Positions 46,920 through 57,539 of a stretch of DNA of 64,000 bases are shown here, piece by piece. How positions within the stretch are numbered: position 1 is the first letter of the stretch; the number at the start of each line of letters is the position of its first letter. The stretch is taken from contig JAOANR010000001.1 of the NCBI GenBank assembly GCA_030278955.1, forward strand, positions 21,369,468 to 21,433,467, given 5' to 3'. Under the pieces are notes generated by a model, which was not told where the DNA came from, made no database searches, and worked only from the letters and a program-made list of their open reading frames with translations. A program made the translations under genes and the position numbers. This DNA is from Hygrophila difformis. Lineage: Eukaryota; Streptophyta; Magnoliopsida; Lamiales; Acanthaceae.

Positions 46920-47677
46920 TGATAATGGCCAGAAATGACCATTATTTTCAATTCATTTCCGTGTCTAAAATGGGCATTTGAGCGCATTCCGGTCTTATAT
47001 TAAATAAGAAAGCAGTTGAATTGGACTGATTTATGCATAATTGTAAAAATAGTGAGCTGGTATGAAAAATGCATAAATATGTAATTTATTACATATTTAT
47101 GTCAGAAAAATCCAAAAACATGAGAAAAAGAAAAGAAAAGAAAAAGGAATGAAAAAGATGGGCAAAAGAATAAAACAAACCCACAAAATACAAAAAGATG
47201 GGAAAAGATAGAAAAGCCCACAAAAAGAATAAATTCGACCCATCTGGCCCATTTAAACCAGTCCTGGAACAACCGGTCGCGGAAGCTCCTGGGTCGCGGT
47301 CCATGGCTTAGCGACACAGGGGGGATTAGCAACCCAGCATGCAACACAAAGAAGAGACCAGTCTGGGAACATCCAGTCGAGGAACCCCTGTCGAGGACCA
47401 TGGTTCCGCGACACGACCAAGGTTCCGCGCCACCAACACCTTGGAGGCCAAGCCACGCCCCAGTCGAGGAACCCCGGTCGCGGTCCATGCCTTAGCGACA
47501 CAGACATGGATAGCGACACAGACGCACCAATAGAGACACAAGACCCAGTCGAGAAGCCTTGCCATATGCAGCTCTGCCCCGCGACACAAGGTGATTCCGC
47601 GACAAAGTTGTGATATGTGTGATGTCTTGAGACACAGTGGGCCTCAGATCAAGCCCATGGGCCTAGGGTTCCACTTC

Positions 47678-47685
47678 TATAAATA
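47678..47685 (+). promoter_or_regulatory. TATA box of the B 5' LTR
   Basis: TATAAATA preceded by GGGCCTAGGGTTCCAC and the TCGCGA array. The same arrangement is found in the 3' LTR at 60526-60533. Confidence 0.6.
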
Positions 47686-47708
47686 TGAGGTGATCCCCAT
47701 GAGCTCAA

Positions 47709-47727
47709 GGGGGGGGGGGGGGGGGGG
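47709..47727 (+). other. Homopolymer G tract (19 G) in B 5' LTR
   Basis: The matching place in the 3' LTR (about 60557-60563) has only seven G. Otherwise the flanks agree. Confidence 0.9.
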
Positions 47728-48309
47728 TGGACAAAATTAAGGAAAATTGTTCTTGGAGGCAAGTGTGGAGTTTAGTTTGTAGGTAGTTTTTAGGTTAGTT
47801 TAGTTTAGCTTTAATTTTTCTGTATTATTTAATTTATGCATCGATTCAGTTTAGGTAGCCAGTTTTTACCTTGTTTTCAGTTTCAAAACTTTGTTTTTAG
47901 GGCTTTGTAATATCCAGGATAATGGGTATTAGCAAGCTTCACTAATAAAATGGGAGAACATTCTAGAAATGTGTCCCAAGAATCATGAAATGGGTTTCAT
48001 ACCCCATGGATCTTTTATTATTTCCATGTTCTGTTGGTCACTTGACCTGTGTTTTCCATTTTATGTCACTATTGGTGATTTTCTCTTTGGGTAATGTTGC
48101 ATATTTATGAGTGATCAAGCCCAGAATAGGGTTAGCTTTATTTTTCTAAATAGTGCTTCAATTTCCTTCATGTTCAAGCATGTTCTAGATAGATTCGATC
48201 TTTGTTGGGTTTTCTTTTACTTATTTTTAGCTTTTGAATCTGAAATGGGTGAGATCACGCATAATGCATGCTACTGTTCAACTTTATTTTTCTGACATGT
48301 GTCCAGAAC

Positions 48310-48770
48310 ACACCCAGGTCGCTAGCCACTTCCTGTCGCGGAACCACATTCAGCAACAGGAGGGCAGTTTAGCGACATGAGTGTCAAAGAACATGTGTTA
48401 TATAAATCTTTTAAAAAATCCCTGGTCGCAAACCAAACCTGTCGCGGACACACGGTCCGTGACACAACCCTTGATTAGCGACTGAGGACCCAAATGCTTG
48501 TAATTTCATTCTGGAAGGGCTCTGTCGCGGACCCACGGTCCGCGACACACTCCTTGTTCCGCGACCAGGAATTATGCCCTTGTTGAATTTTCTAACCTTG
48601 TGTCGCTATCCCCCTGTCGCGGACCCACGGTCCGCGACACAACTTTTGTTTAGCGACACAACAACCCTAATTTTCAAAATTCCAATTTCTCTTATTTCCC
48701 ACCTCTCTGTCGTGATCCCCCTGTCGCGGACCCACGGTCCGCGACACAAACTCTGTTCCACGACAGGTTT
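48310..48770 (+). repeat. TCGCGG palindrome array in B 5' LTR
   Basis: Repeated units of TGTCGCGGACC, CAC and GGTCCGCGACA form near-perfect hairpins of about 11-12 bp stem, at about 48450, 48520, 48617 and 48721. Single TAGCGACA motifs lie between them. The 3' LTR has the same array at about 61150-61620, with one unit rearranged. Confidence 0.85.
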
Positions 48771-51113
48771 GGCACCTTTCTGCCAAATTTTTATTCTCCA
48801 TCTCACCCCATTAATTAATTGAACCTTTATATTAATATTTTGAGGTTGAAATCCAATGATCTCAATCCATGATTAATTTGATATAAAGAACTTTGTTCAA
48901 CTTTCCATTAAAAGATTTTTCTACATAAATTAAACTCTAATGATCTAAGTATATAATCCGGTCTGTAATTAATTAATTAATTATGGAATGAGTGATTATT
49001 TAGACCATAAAGAGTAATTATGGATTTAATTCCATAACCTTGGATGAGAAACCAATGTCTCTCATACAAGATGACCCAAAAATATTTTTCTTTTATTTAT
49101 TTTGTCTTTACCCGTGTTGTGTGAAACAGCTAGTAAGGAATATAACAGACTAATGTTGGCGGGTATTCCCACACGGATAAACTAGCTCGTGGTCTGTATA
49201 TTAATTACTAGATGTTATTTTGCATGGTCCGGATAGCGGTCGGTGGAAGCCTTGGCGGTTCGTCCATCCGGGATTATAATAGCTGCTCAGCTGACTCCTA
49301 TCCGGATACAATTTTATTTTTCTTATCTTAATTTCAAACCCGAATCTCAACTGTGCCAACACTAGACGACATAGGTCAATGTTGTCTAGTAATTAAGACA
49401 GCGAAAGAACATGTAGGTTTTTCTCCGATTCACAGATAGTAAGGGTCTAAATGATAGCGGCCACTGTCATTTAAGACTATTCTGCTGTCTAAAAGCTTTC
49501 CATTTGGAATAATTAGGAACTGGATAGCAGGTGTTTGCAGTCCAAGGTTATCCTGATTATTTCAGTCATCTTTTTAGCCTAATAAATTCTTCTCATCTCC
49601 GGCTATTTCATCTTTGTGTTTCAACTTCTGTCTAAACCCACCTTATATTTTGGGTTATTTAATTTTACACTTCTTTATAAAATTATGCATGATAATATTA
49701 TGTAAATATTGTGGTCAATATTATTTTGGGATCCTTCCCTTGGACACAGGAGTCTTGATTTTAATCAGATGTCTCACAATAAATTTCCAACAAAAACTCA
49801 TTTATGAAATCCGGATCTAAGTAAGGGATAAATTCATCAGTTATGTTTAATTCATATTCTACTGGGGGTTGATTTTGGGAAATTAGAAGCAGAGTCAGCG
49901 ATTAGGTCTCACCTAGACTGAAAGGATCTGTGTTTTAAGTGAGAGTCTAGTACCTGTTTAGGGAATGATTTTCAAATATCAATTATTTTCCAAAATTGTT
50001 GTATGTTGGAAATCTTATATTAAATATTGCACTCATTCAGAATCCACTTGAATTCAGATGAGGTGTGATAGATAATACTAGAAGAACAACATGTGGGCCT
50101 TGGTTATTTTCTAAGGTAGGGTTGAGTTCCTTTCAACTGCTATCCTCTTCTGCCAAAGCCTATTTTTGAGTCCTGAGTGAGTGCATCCGGAATGAACTAA
50201 TTCATTAGTTCGTTTCATTAGTTTGTATCTCATAACCACCCGGAAGGAAGTGAACACCGCGAGCGGTTCACCGAGAGCCGGGAATTCTTGATCCACACCC
50301 GGTAATTCTGACTGGGGGCTTTCATTTACTACCAGGGTCAGACTTTCAAAAACCTCCGAGTGATAGGATTTTAAATGCTTTCTTTATCGCTTTCTTTTAA
50401 ATGCTTTCGTTAGAGGTCCCTCGGTTGTATTGAGAGTTGTGTAACTGCTACTAGGACTGAGAGTTAAGGGATAGTTCATGGCTTGATTAGAATCTTTGGG
50501 TGTGACCGGGGGAATGATGGGAGTACTTGGCATTTCAATCTATGGAGTGTCAGGTGTTGCTTGTCCACCACAGATAAATGACACGCTCTGACGGGAGCAG
50601 TTGTGAGTCTGTGGTATCTTAGAATTTGTTGCCTTAAGAGCATGTAAACTCTTACTGTAAGTACCTGTCTGTTAAAGGGAACATGGTATAGAGAGCATGA
50701 GAGTTAGCTAACTAAAAGGATTATCCCAAGCTGCGATTTGTGTATTAAAAATGGAAGTTTAATTGTGTTCCATCTGAATCTTGTCCAATTTTTATTATTT
50801 TCTTCCTGTCCCTTCTGTCTCATTTTAAATCTGCTTTCTTAGATTAATTTAACCGCTTTCATAGAATAATTTTATTGCTTTCTTAGATTAAATTTAATTC
50901 GCTTTCTAGAATAATTCTATCTGCCTTATTTTAATTGCTTTCATAACTTAGTTTGATAGTCAAAACACAAACTTGAATCGAGTAACCGAGTGGAAAATCT
51001 TAGTAAACGATGTGGGCCCTGCTTCTATCGCACATCCTCCAGTGAACAATCCGGTACTTACTATAAATACTGCAATTTTTGACTCCGTGCGCTTTCGGGG
51101 GCACAATTTCTTA

Positions 51114-51484
51114 ACACGAGTTATAAAAATGTGACAACCTATAAATATATCCCTAATCCCAACTCCATCTTCATAATTGGTTTCATTAAATAAAATTGAA
51201 AACCATGATTATGATTTGTTTCAGAAAATACTCATATAGTGGGAACTTGTCAAAAGTTTCATGGCAAGGATCTTCAAGGCATGAAATTGTCAAAAGTTTC
51301 ATGCCGGGGAGGTCCACAGCGCCGTTTGAAATCAAAGTTTCTCACATGAGTAATAAAAAAAAAGTGAAATATATCCTTAACCCCTTTCCCACGAATCATA
51401 ACTCTTTTCTTCTAATAAATTCAATCCTGATATATTTTTAAAAAAAATAAATACTCGTGTTGACGAAACTTGTCAAAAGTTTCA
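51114..51484 (+). repeat. Tandemly duplicated 3' end of the B 5' LTR
   Basis: The block from CACGAGTTATAAAAATG... to GTCAAAAGTTTCATGG (51114-51259) is followed by a short second copy of GTCAAAAGTTTCATGCC with PBS-like CCGGGGAGG and CAGCGCCGTTT (51286-51330). A further long copy ends in the real PBS (51340-51484). A's LTR has the block once. Confidence 0.75.
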
Positions 51485-51502
51485 TGGCGCCGTTGCCGGG
51501 GA
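51485..51502 (+). other. Primer-binding site (tRNA-Asp) of B
   Basis: TGGCGCCGTTGCCGGGGA, fully complementary to the plant tRNA-Asp(GTC) 3' end, directly after the LTR. This primer is typical of Athila. Confidence 0.93.
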
Positions 51503-52011
51503 GGATGCAGCGTCGTTTATTAAGAGAATTACACTCCTGATTACTCATAGCTAGCTAGTGTAGTTTATTTATTTATTGCAGCACAGAGAAGTACCCTCAA
51601 ATTAATTAAACATTTAGAGTACTTAGAGTACTAAGACTCTAAATGTGAGGATGTTGATTTGAGGAGAAAACCTAATCAATTGGGTATTTATCTACTTTGC
51701 AGGAATTCCGGAACCACCAAAAAGAAGGAGCAGAAAAATAGCATGGAAAACCAGGTTCTTGGTTGGACCAATTCCACAAATCTAAGAAAATATTCTCAGA
51801 ATTTAAAGCGATTTAAAATCCGGAATGAATTTCGCAGATAAATGGAGCTGATCCGACCTAATTTTATGCAAGTAGATTAATTTAAATTCCAGCCCAATAT
51901 TTTGAATTTACTTGGACTGAATTAATTCAGACCCAAGGCAAATAAAATGGACTCAGGCCCAACATCACAATCGGATCCAGTCCGTTGAAAATTTGAAAAA
52001 TTCAAAATGCT
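51503..52011 (+). other. Leader of B joined to post-integrase sequence
   Basis: The first about 50 bases match the leader of A. Between about 51553 and 51590 homology switches to sequence that in A lies downstream of integrase (minus strand 20760 onward). About 6 kb of gag-pol is therefore missing. It contains PPT-like copy 1. Confidence 0.75.
51610..51658 (+). other. Internal PPT-like copy 1 with stem-loop (B)
   Basis: ACATTTAGAG pairs with CTCTAAATGT (10-bp perfect stem, 17-base loop) and runs into AAATGTGAGGATGTTGAT, identical to the PPT/LTR junction at 59754-59771. It is the equivalent of 20704-20743 in A. Confidence 0.8.
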
Positions 52012-52410
52012 ATGTCGCGGAATCTCTTCTGTGTCGCGGGACACTACCTCGCGCCCAGAAGAAGAATCGCGACACAGTCTCCCCATACAGTGAAATCCGT
52101 GTCGCGGAGTGACCACTATGTCGCGGGACACTGCCTCGCGACCCGGCTCACTTCCGCGACACAGTTTCGCTTGTCCCTGATTAATGCTTGTCGCTGTCGC
52201 GATACATCGTGTCGCGGAACACTGCCCCGCGACCGGGTATCAATTCCGCGACACGATTTGCACTTAACCCCCTTTCTTTCTCCAACTTGGTCACGATACC
52301 CCCAGTCGCGAAGCGTTGCTCCGCGACCGGATACCACGCTCCGCGACACCTCTAATGTCGCTAGGGCCTGGTCGCGTAACCCTGTTCCGCGACATGGGCT
52401 AGGGTTCCAC
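52012..52410 (+). repeat. TCGCGA/TCGCGG motif cluster upstream of internal TATA (B)
   Basis: About two dozen GTCGCGG, CCGCGAC and TCGCGAC motifs, many as imperfect inverted repeats around a short spacer. It is equivalent to 20060-20350 in A and similar to the arrays upstream of the LTR TATA. Confidence 0.75.
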
Positions 52411-52424
52411 GACTGGCCCATCAG

Positions 52425-52432
52425 TATTTAAA
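52425..52432 (+). promoter_or_regulatory. Putative internal promoter TATA box of B
   Basis: TATTTAAA follows GGGCTAGGGTTCCAC, nearly the same motif that precedes the LTR TATA box (GGGCCTAGGGTTCCAC). It is followed by a CT-rich leader. It is therefore a likely promoter for the cargo ORF, related by sequence to the LTR promoter. Confidence 0.5.
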
Positions 52433-52499
52433 CCCCTCTTCTCCCTCTTCCTCCCTACGCGTTCATACTTAGAATTTTTTCGAAAAAGTCTCTCGTCTG

Positions 52500-53978
52500 A
52501 AACTGCCTCTCCCAAAGCACACCACCGTGTCCTTCGCAACCAAATTCCGACCAAACTCAGGCGAAACTCTGCCCGATTGTCGCTATGGAGCCCTAGTCTT
52601 CATCCCCAAAGAAAACCGAGCCCTGGTAAGCATTATCTCGTCCGATTCTCGCACAACCATTGCCCCTGTTTTCGCGATTTTGGGGATTTTCGTGTTCTGA
52701 TTCTCGATAATGTGTAAATGGGTTTCCATGTGCTATTTTCCCACTGTTTGAGTTCGGTTTTGAGGATTGTAAGTTGTGGGCATTGCTTATGTGAATCCTG
52801 TGTTATGATTGGTGTCGGCTAAGCATGTCTTGGAGGGCGTATGTTGTTCTGTGTTGCTGGTTGAGGGTTGGGAAGGATCGATTTTGTTGAGCAATTTGAG
52901 GTGTAGAAACTTTAGGGGCATCAGGTGAAGGTTTGACACAGGGGTTGTTTTTCGCCACTGTTAGATCTTAGAGTTTTTAGGGTCCTTGGGATGTTCCTTT
53001 AATCGTTTTATGGTGTTGGTAAGATATTGAAAATTACCTCATGATTCTGCCCTATGACCTAAAAATGTTTGAAGCATGGATTGAGAAGGCAATGAGTATT
53101 TGGGTATTTTTGAATACTTTGATACTATTGCTGTGCTAATTGTGTTTTTGTGCACCGAGAAGCATGAGACTATGTTTGATTCCATGTTTTAGCTAGGATG
53201 AAAGCATGATCTTGTGTTAGATTGCACTGTGCTCATGCTGCTTGCATGTTGAGATGTTCATTTAATACTATTTCCTTATTTGGCATGACTGTATGATGGT
53301 GGCTGAAAATCTGTGAAAGTGTATGTTTGTTTAGTTTTGGCAGCCCCTGTGCACACCAACACTCCTTTCTGCAACACTTTTTCACTGAAAGACAAAAATA
53401 GTTGTTAGGAATTTTGGTTGACAAGTGTATTTTAGTTCCCAATGGAACTAAGAGTGTGAGTTAAAGTAGCAGTATTTTTGCCACTTAAAACTGCTATCAT
53501 TTTCAAAATCCAAAAATGGGACCACACACATCCCACTTTTCATTAAATAACACAAGTCAACCTTGAAAATTAAAAATAGTGTTTGCACCCCCTCTTGAAT
53601 GTTTTAACTGTCCAAAGACAGTCCAAGCAATCCGGAATTAGAAAATCCATTACGCCACGTCTCCACTGCACATTCCAATTTCGAGCGTCCAGTCCATTCG
53701 TTCCATCTCATTCCATCTTCAACAAGTGCATCGAGCTTGTTTAATAAAAAATTAGAAAAACAAACTTTTTGGGCCCAATAGCCCATTTAAAAAATTTCTC
53801 TAAGTCCAATGACTTAGACTTTTTTAATTAATTTATGACAAGGTTTTGAGTACTGATCAGATAAATCACATTTCGAGCAAAGCTCAAAATGTGAGGATGT
53901 TGATTTTTAACTTGAAACTCGATTTTTGAAAAAAATACACAAATTCGATTGGAACTAATATTCTCTATATTTTTCAAG
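52500..53978 (+). other. Leader exon and intron-like region of B cargo
   Basis: After the TATA box a segment open in one frame runs to CCCTG|GTAAGC, with GT at 52626, a good donor. A T-rich tract ending TTTTTCAAG at 53978 gives an acceptor. Donor and acceptor are both phase 0 for that frame and the downstream ORF. I find no ATG in the compatible frame of the first exon, so the start is unresolved. The 3' half is homologous to A 7245-8145. Confidence 0.45.
53867..53904 (+). other. Internal PPT-like copy 2 with stem-loop (B)
   Basis: CACATTTCGAGC, loop AAA and GCTCAAAATGTG (12-bp stem, one mismatch) run into AAATGTGAGGATGTTGAT. It is the equivalent of 7311-7347 in A. Confidence 0.8.
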
Positions 53979-56456
53979 AATGAGTTAGTGATTAAATCAG
54001 CACTTGGACTGCCTGCTTGCACTCTACACCAGGCAGCAATAAAAGCCTCTGCAAACAGAACCCAGATCAAAAAGCTCAGGGAAGCACTGATAAGCGTGTA
54101 CAAGGTACCATTGGGCCAAGGCACCGAAGCTGAATTATCACTAAGGCCCGGATGGGACGTGAACATCCCTCCTGCAGAAAGATCAACCGCGCTGACGAAC
54201 ATTGAAAGGGACTTTTCTTATCACATGCTGAGGTGTTGGGAATTAATGACAGATCACGCTCCGAATGATTCCATAATGACACCCGAGGTACATCTAGAGA
54301 GGATCACACTGAAGTTCCAGATACACACAGCCGTCTGGCAACGTCATTTGGAAGATGGAACAGTGGGAATCCAAATCTCAAATTATGACATACTCATCCC
54401 TGATCAGCCCATAGACCCACAAGTACGACTGCAGTTTGTGGAAAAGCCTCTACAGGTGAGCCAAATATTGGGAAAGGGAGCCATCTCGATGCATGAAGCT
54501 TTCCCCTGTATCTGGAACCCGCGTTTATTTGACAACATCGGCAATGAAGAGCAAAGATGGGTAACCAAGCAGGCCAAGCAAAGGCATAGGGAAATGAGTT
54601 ACAACCTGCTCCACAAGCTGAGAAAAATTGAGGAGTTCAACACCGAAAGGAACTCCACTATGTTGAACAAATTCAGAGAAGAAATCAATGCAGCTCGGAA
54701 GGAATGGCATGATATGACATATCTGTGGGGGCAAGGCAAAGGGCTCATAACGCAAGAAAGGTTGGATAAAGGATTGACCCTGCCGGATGAGGACGACTTT
54801 GAAACAATTTTCATAAACAAGCAGTTTGGCCAGACGAGAACAGCCGAGAAGGGAAACGAGGTAGATCCTGGATTTCCCGAGCACATCAGAGAATTAAGGG
54901 AAAAAGCTCTTTATGAGGTGCATCACAAAAATTGGTCACTGATGACAGATAAAAAGGTGCAACTCAGATTGATGACTGAGGCTGAGGCAGGGGAATATCT
55001 GAAGTACGACATGGCGCAAAGAATGACTTATGTGACAGAAGAGCTGGAAAGGGACATGATCAACACCATGATGGAGCAATACAGAACTTCATATCTCGAA
55101 CTCCTCATAGAAATGGATAGAGAAGCCCTGAAATATGAGAAGGAGGGAAACAGAATGAAAGTCATGCATTATAACCACAAAATCAGAAGCTTATTTTGCA
55201 CGCGGTTCAAGAAGGCATGGGAGTTCAAACTGGTGCGGATCACAAGTCAGACATTTGTGCAAGATTATCTGAGATACGCACACAGGTTGTTTGGGACTCA
55301 GGAAGCTCAGGAAGAGGCCCAGGAAGACCCTGATGCTGAGGTGGATGCTTATTTCTCCACTCCTCCTCCTGATGCCAACCCACAGCCTACCCAACCAGCA
55401 GTACAAGCTTCAGCTTTACCGCCAAGAGGGCAAACTGAAGTGCAGAAAGTTGCTACCACCGAGCCTGTGATGCAGCAAGAAACAGTGCAAACCCCAGTGC
55501 AGCCAACTCAGTCTGAAATGCCAACACCTGCTGCAGCACCTGCCACCACTGAGCCACCCATCCCGCCTGAGCAAACATCTACTGCTGCTGCTGCATCTGG
55601 AGATCAGCCCGTGCCTCAACCTGGAACGAGAAAAAGATTGATAAAATCTGCTGAAAAAGAGAAACCAGCAAGAGCTCCAGAACGAAAAGTGGTAATCCAG
55701 GAACCCGAGCCAACTGCCAAGAAAGTGGCAGCACCTACGGATCCCAAGGACAGAGGCAAGCAGCCGATGCCACCACCACCTCCAAAGAGAAAAGAGCTGA
55801 TTGCCCGCGATGCTGAACTGGCTCGGAAAATGCAAGAGGACAAACTTGCATTAGCTGGTCTGCTTGATCAAGGAACAGGAGGCTCAGGAGTGGATAAAAT
55901 AGATGAGCAGGAAGGAGCTGAAAGAGAAAAGAAAGCTGCGGAAGAGGAGCAGATGAGAAAGAATATTCAGCAAACCAGGGCTGAAGAGGAAAAGAAAAAG
56001 AAAGAGGCACATGACCGAGAAATTGCTGAAAAGCTTCAAGCTGATCTGGAAGCTAGAAAGTCTAAAGGAACTGGGGAAGTCGGACTGGAAGGTGATGAAG
56101 ATTTGATGATTACAGGCGGAAAAGAGGGAACCGGACTGAAAATCAAAGAAGAACTACCTCCTGCATGGACTGGCCCCACTGCTCACAACAAGGAAACCAT
56201 CTTGGGAGACATAAGGAATAGACTGAATGAGCAGATCGAAGCAAGGATCGACCGAGGAGATGCGCCTGAACAAATTCGTTATCAGACAGAAGCATCCCGA
56301 ATCGCTGATCCACTCGTAGGCACTGCCAGAATCAAAGCTGTGATTAGAACTGCTGAAACTCCTGCAAATCCAATCACATTGGCAGACTTGTTAAAGGATA
56401 GAGCCGTTGAGCAACAAAAAGCTGTAGAGCCACAAGCCAAAGCGGATGAACCATAG
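53979..56456 (+). CDS. Cargo ORF 1 of element B, unknown protein
   Basis: The frame is open from 53949 to TAG at 56454-56456; a splice acceptor at 53978 is the preferred 5' border because the first in-frame ATG is only near 54223. About 825 residues. Roughly the first 440 look globular and helical, without a motif I recognise. Residues about 450-600 are Pro/Gln/Thr/Ala-rich, and about 610-740 are Lys/Glu-rich and coiled-coil-like (REIAEKLQADLEARK). No zinc knuckle, protease, RT, signal peptide or membrane segment is visible, so it is neither an obvious gag nor an env. The next frame continues in register after the TAG. Confidence 0.7.
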   Translation, partial: NELVIKSALGLPACTLHQAAIKASANRTQIKKLREALISVYKVPLGQGTEAELSLRPGWDVNIPPAERSTALTNIERDFSYHMLRCWELMTDHAPNDSIMTPEVHLERITLKFQIHTAVWQRHLEDGTVGIQISNYDILIPDQPIDPQVRLQFVEKPLQVSQILGKGAISMHEAFPCIWNPRLFDNIGNEEQRWVTKQAKQRHREMSYNLLHKLRKIEEFNTERNSTMLNKFREEINAARKEWHDMTYLWGQGKGLITQERLDKGLTLPDEDDFETIFINKQFGQTRTAEKGNEVDPGFPEHIRELREKALYEVHHKNWSLMTDKKVQLRLMTEAEAGEYLKYDMAQRMTYVTEELERDMINTMMEQYRTSYLELLIEMDREALKYEKEGNRMKVMHYNHKIRSLFCTRFKKAWEFKLVRITSQTFVQDYLRYAHRLFGTQEAQEEAQEDPDAEVDAYFSTPPPDANPQPTQPAVQASALPPRGQTEVQKVATTEPVMQQETVQTPVQPTQSEMPTPAAAPATTEPPIPPEQTSTAAAASGDQPVPQPGTRKRLIKSAEKEKPARAPERKVVIQEPEPTAKKVAAPTDPKDRGKQPMPPPPPKRKELIARDAELARKMQEDKLALAGLLDQGTGGSGVDKIDEQEGAEREKKAAEEEQMRKNIQQTRAEEEKKKKEAHDREIAEKLQADLEARKSKGTGEVGLEGDEDLMITGGKEGTGLKIKEELPPAWTGPTAHNKETILGDIRNRLNEQIEARIDRGDAPEQIRYQTEASRIADPLVGTARIKAVIRTAETPANPITLADLLKDRAVEQQKAVEPQAKADEP

Positions 56457-57539
56457 GATATGGCTGAAGATAGAGAGGAGGTCATGCAAGAAGAAAATGA
56501 ATTTATGGAGCAAATGGCGCCCATTTTCCAACGTCCTGTCGGACAAGCTGCACGGATTAGGGAAGATGAGGAGGGGCTTAGAGAAGAGACAGCTTATGGA
56601 GAGTCAAGTCAGAGGGCACATGAAGCTGTACCGATGGATGAGCAACCGCAAGAAGGAGATGACCAAACAGACTGGCATTCGAGCGAAGATGAATCAGTCG
56701 GATCTATTCGGCCAGTAGAGTTTTGGTCTGAGCACACTGTGAGGCACAGGATGGGATCGAAACAATATGGGAAAAAGAAGCAGCTAAGTGAAGAAGAAGT
56801 GCAAACTAAGTTCAATGGCAACAAGGAAAGAGCAGAACTGTATGCAAAGCTGCAGAAAATAATAGTGCCTGATAAAGGGTTCAGACATGATGCCTTGCTC
56901 CACCCCACTGTCGAGACCTTTTACAGAAATCAAGATTGGGGAAGCTTTATGCTGCATCATGACGAAGATGGCCTTGTTGAGTTGACAAGGGAATTCTTTT
57001 GCAATATCAATGCCGTCGACAGAACAACCTGGGTCCGGGGTCATGTAATAGACATCTCACCAGAATGGTTAAATCAATTTCTTGGAACCCCGGACATCAG
57101 AAGTGAGATCCCCCATGAGGAAATCATGATAAAGAGGGCCAAGACAAATGAGTATGCAAAATATGCAACCGTGGCAAATAGCATGACAAGAATCACCGCC
57201 CCAGGACACACTTTTGATACAAACTTCCTACGAGTGCACTTCATGCCAACCAACGAATTTTACATGTCAAAGATTCGGCCCAATTCGCACCCACACAAAA
57301 CATCTGGGAGTGTTCTGATGGGATTTGCAAGAATGTGGAGCGGAGCAAAGCTGAACGTAGGAAGGCATGTGTTCGATGTCATGACAGCACGGTTAGAGGA
57401 CAGGCAGGCCTTGTGCTACCCGAACTTAATAAGAAGAATCTGCGTTGCTCAGAACGTCGACTTAAATGCATTCACAGGGAACGAAATCGTGAAGATAAAC
57501 CCTCCCATCAGCGTGCCAAGATTGCCTCTGGTAGAATGA
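56457..57539 (+). CDS. Cargo ORF 2 of element B, plant-transposon-protein-like domain
   Basis: Same frame as ORF 1, with an ATG at 56460, open to TGA at 57537-57539 (359 residues). The acidic N-terminal third is followed by a domain at about residues 120-350, with VRGHVIDISPEWLNQFLGTPD and RVHFMPTNEFYMS. This resembles the uncharacterised 'putative plant transposon protein' family and the ORF at 1-566. Only three bases separate its ATG from the TAG of ORF 1, so it may be translated separately or be the continuation of one larger protein. Confidence 0.65.
   Translation, partial: DMAEDREEVMQEENEFMEQMAPIFQRPVGQAARIREDEEGLREETAYGESSQRAHEAVPMDEQPQEGDDQTDWHSSEDESVGSIRPVEFWSEHTVRHRMGSKQYGKKKQLSEEEVQTKFNGNKERAELYAKLQKIIVPDKGFRHDALLHPTVETFYRNQDWGSFMLHHDEDGLVELTREFFCNINAVDRTTWVRGHVIDISPEWLNQFLGTPDIRSEIPHEEIMIKRAKTNEYAKYATVANSMTRITAPGHTFDTNFLRVHFMPTNEFYMSKIRPNSHPHKTSGSVLMGFARMWSGAKLNVGRHVFDVMTARLEDRQALCYPNLIRRICVAQNVDLNAFTGNEIVKINPPISVPRLPLVE

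Larger units (their letters stand above)
46920..51484 (+). repeat. 5' LTR of element B
   Basis: 4565 bp, from TGATAATGGCC to AAGTTTCA. It contains TCGCGA arrays (47270-47620, 48310-48770), a TATA box, a 19-base G run (47709-47727) and a partial tandem duplication of its 3' end (51114-51484). No gene is seen; short frames mirror the ones in A's LTR and are not conserved. Confidence 0.92.

Noticed and set aside
48310..48770. CRISPR-like array (regularly recurring palindromic repeats)
   Set aside because: Repeats are imperfect and unevenly spaced, there are no unique spacers of fixed length, and they lie in plant LTRs.
48310..48770. CAMTA/CGCG-box binding sites
   Set aside because: The core is flanked by T on the 5' side (TCGCGG/TCGCGA), which does not match the usual VCGCGB consensus. 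I leave the binding factor open.
53979..56456. Cargo ORF 1 of B as a divergent gag or env
   Set aside because: No capsid motif, zinc knuckle, signal peptide or membrane segment is visible. I keep it as unknown rather than force a label.
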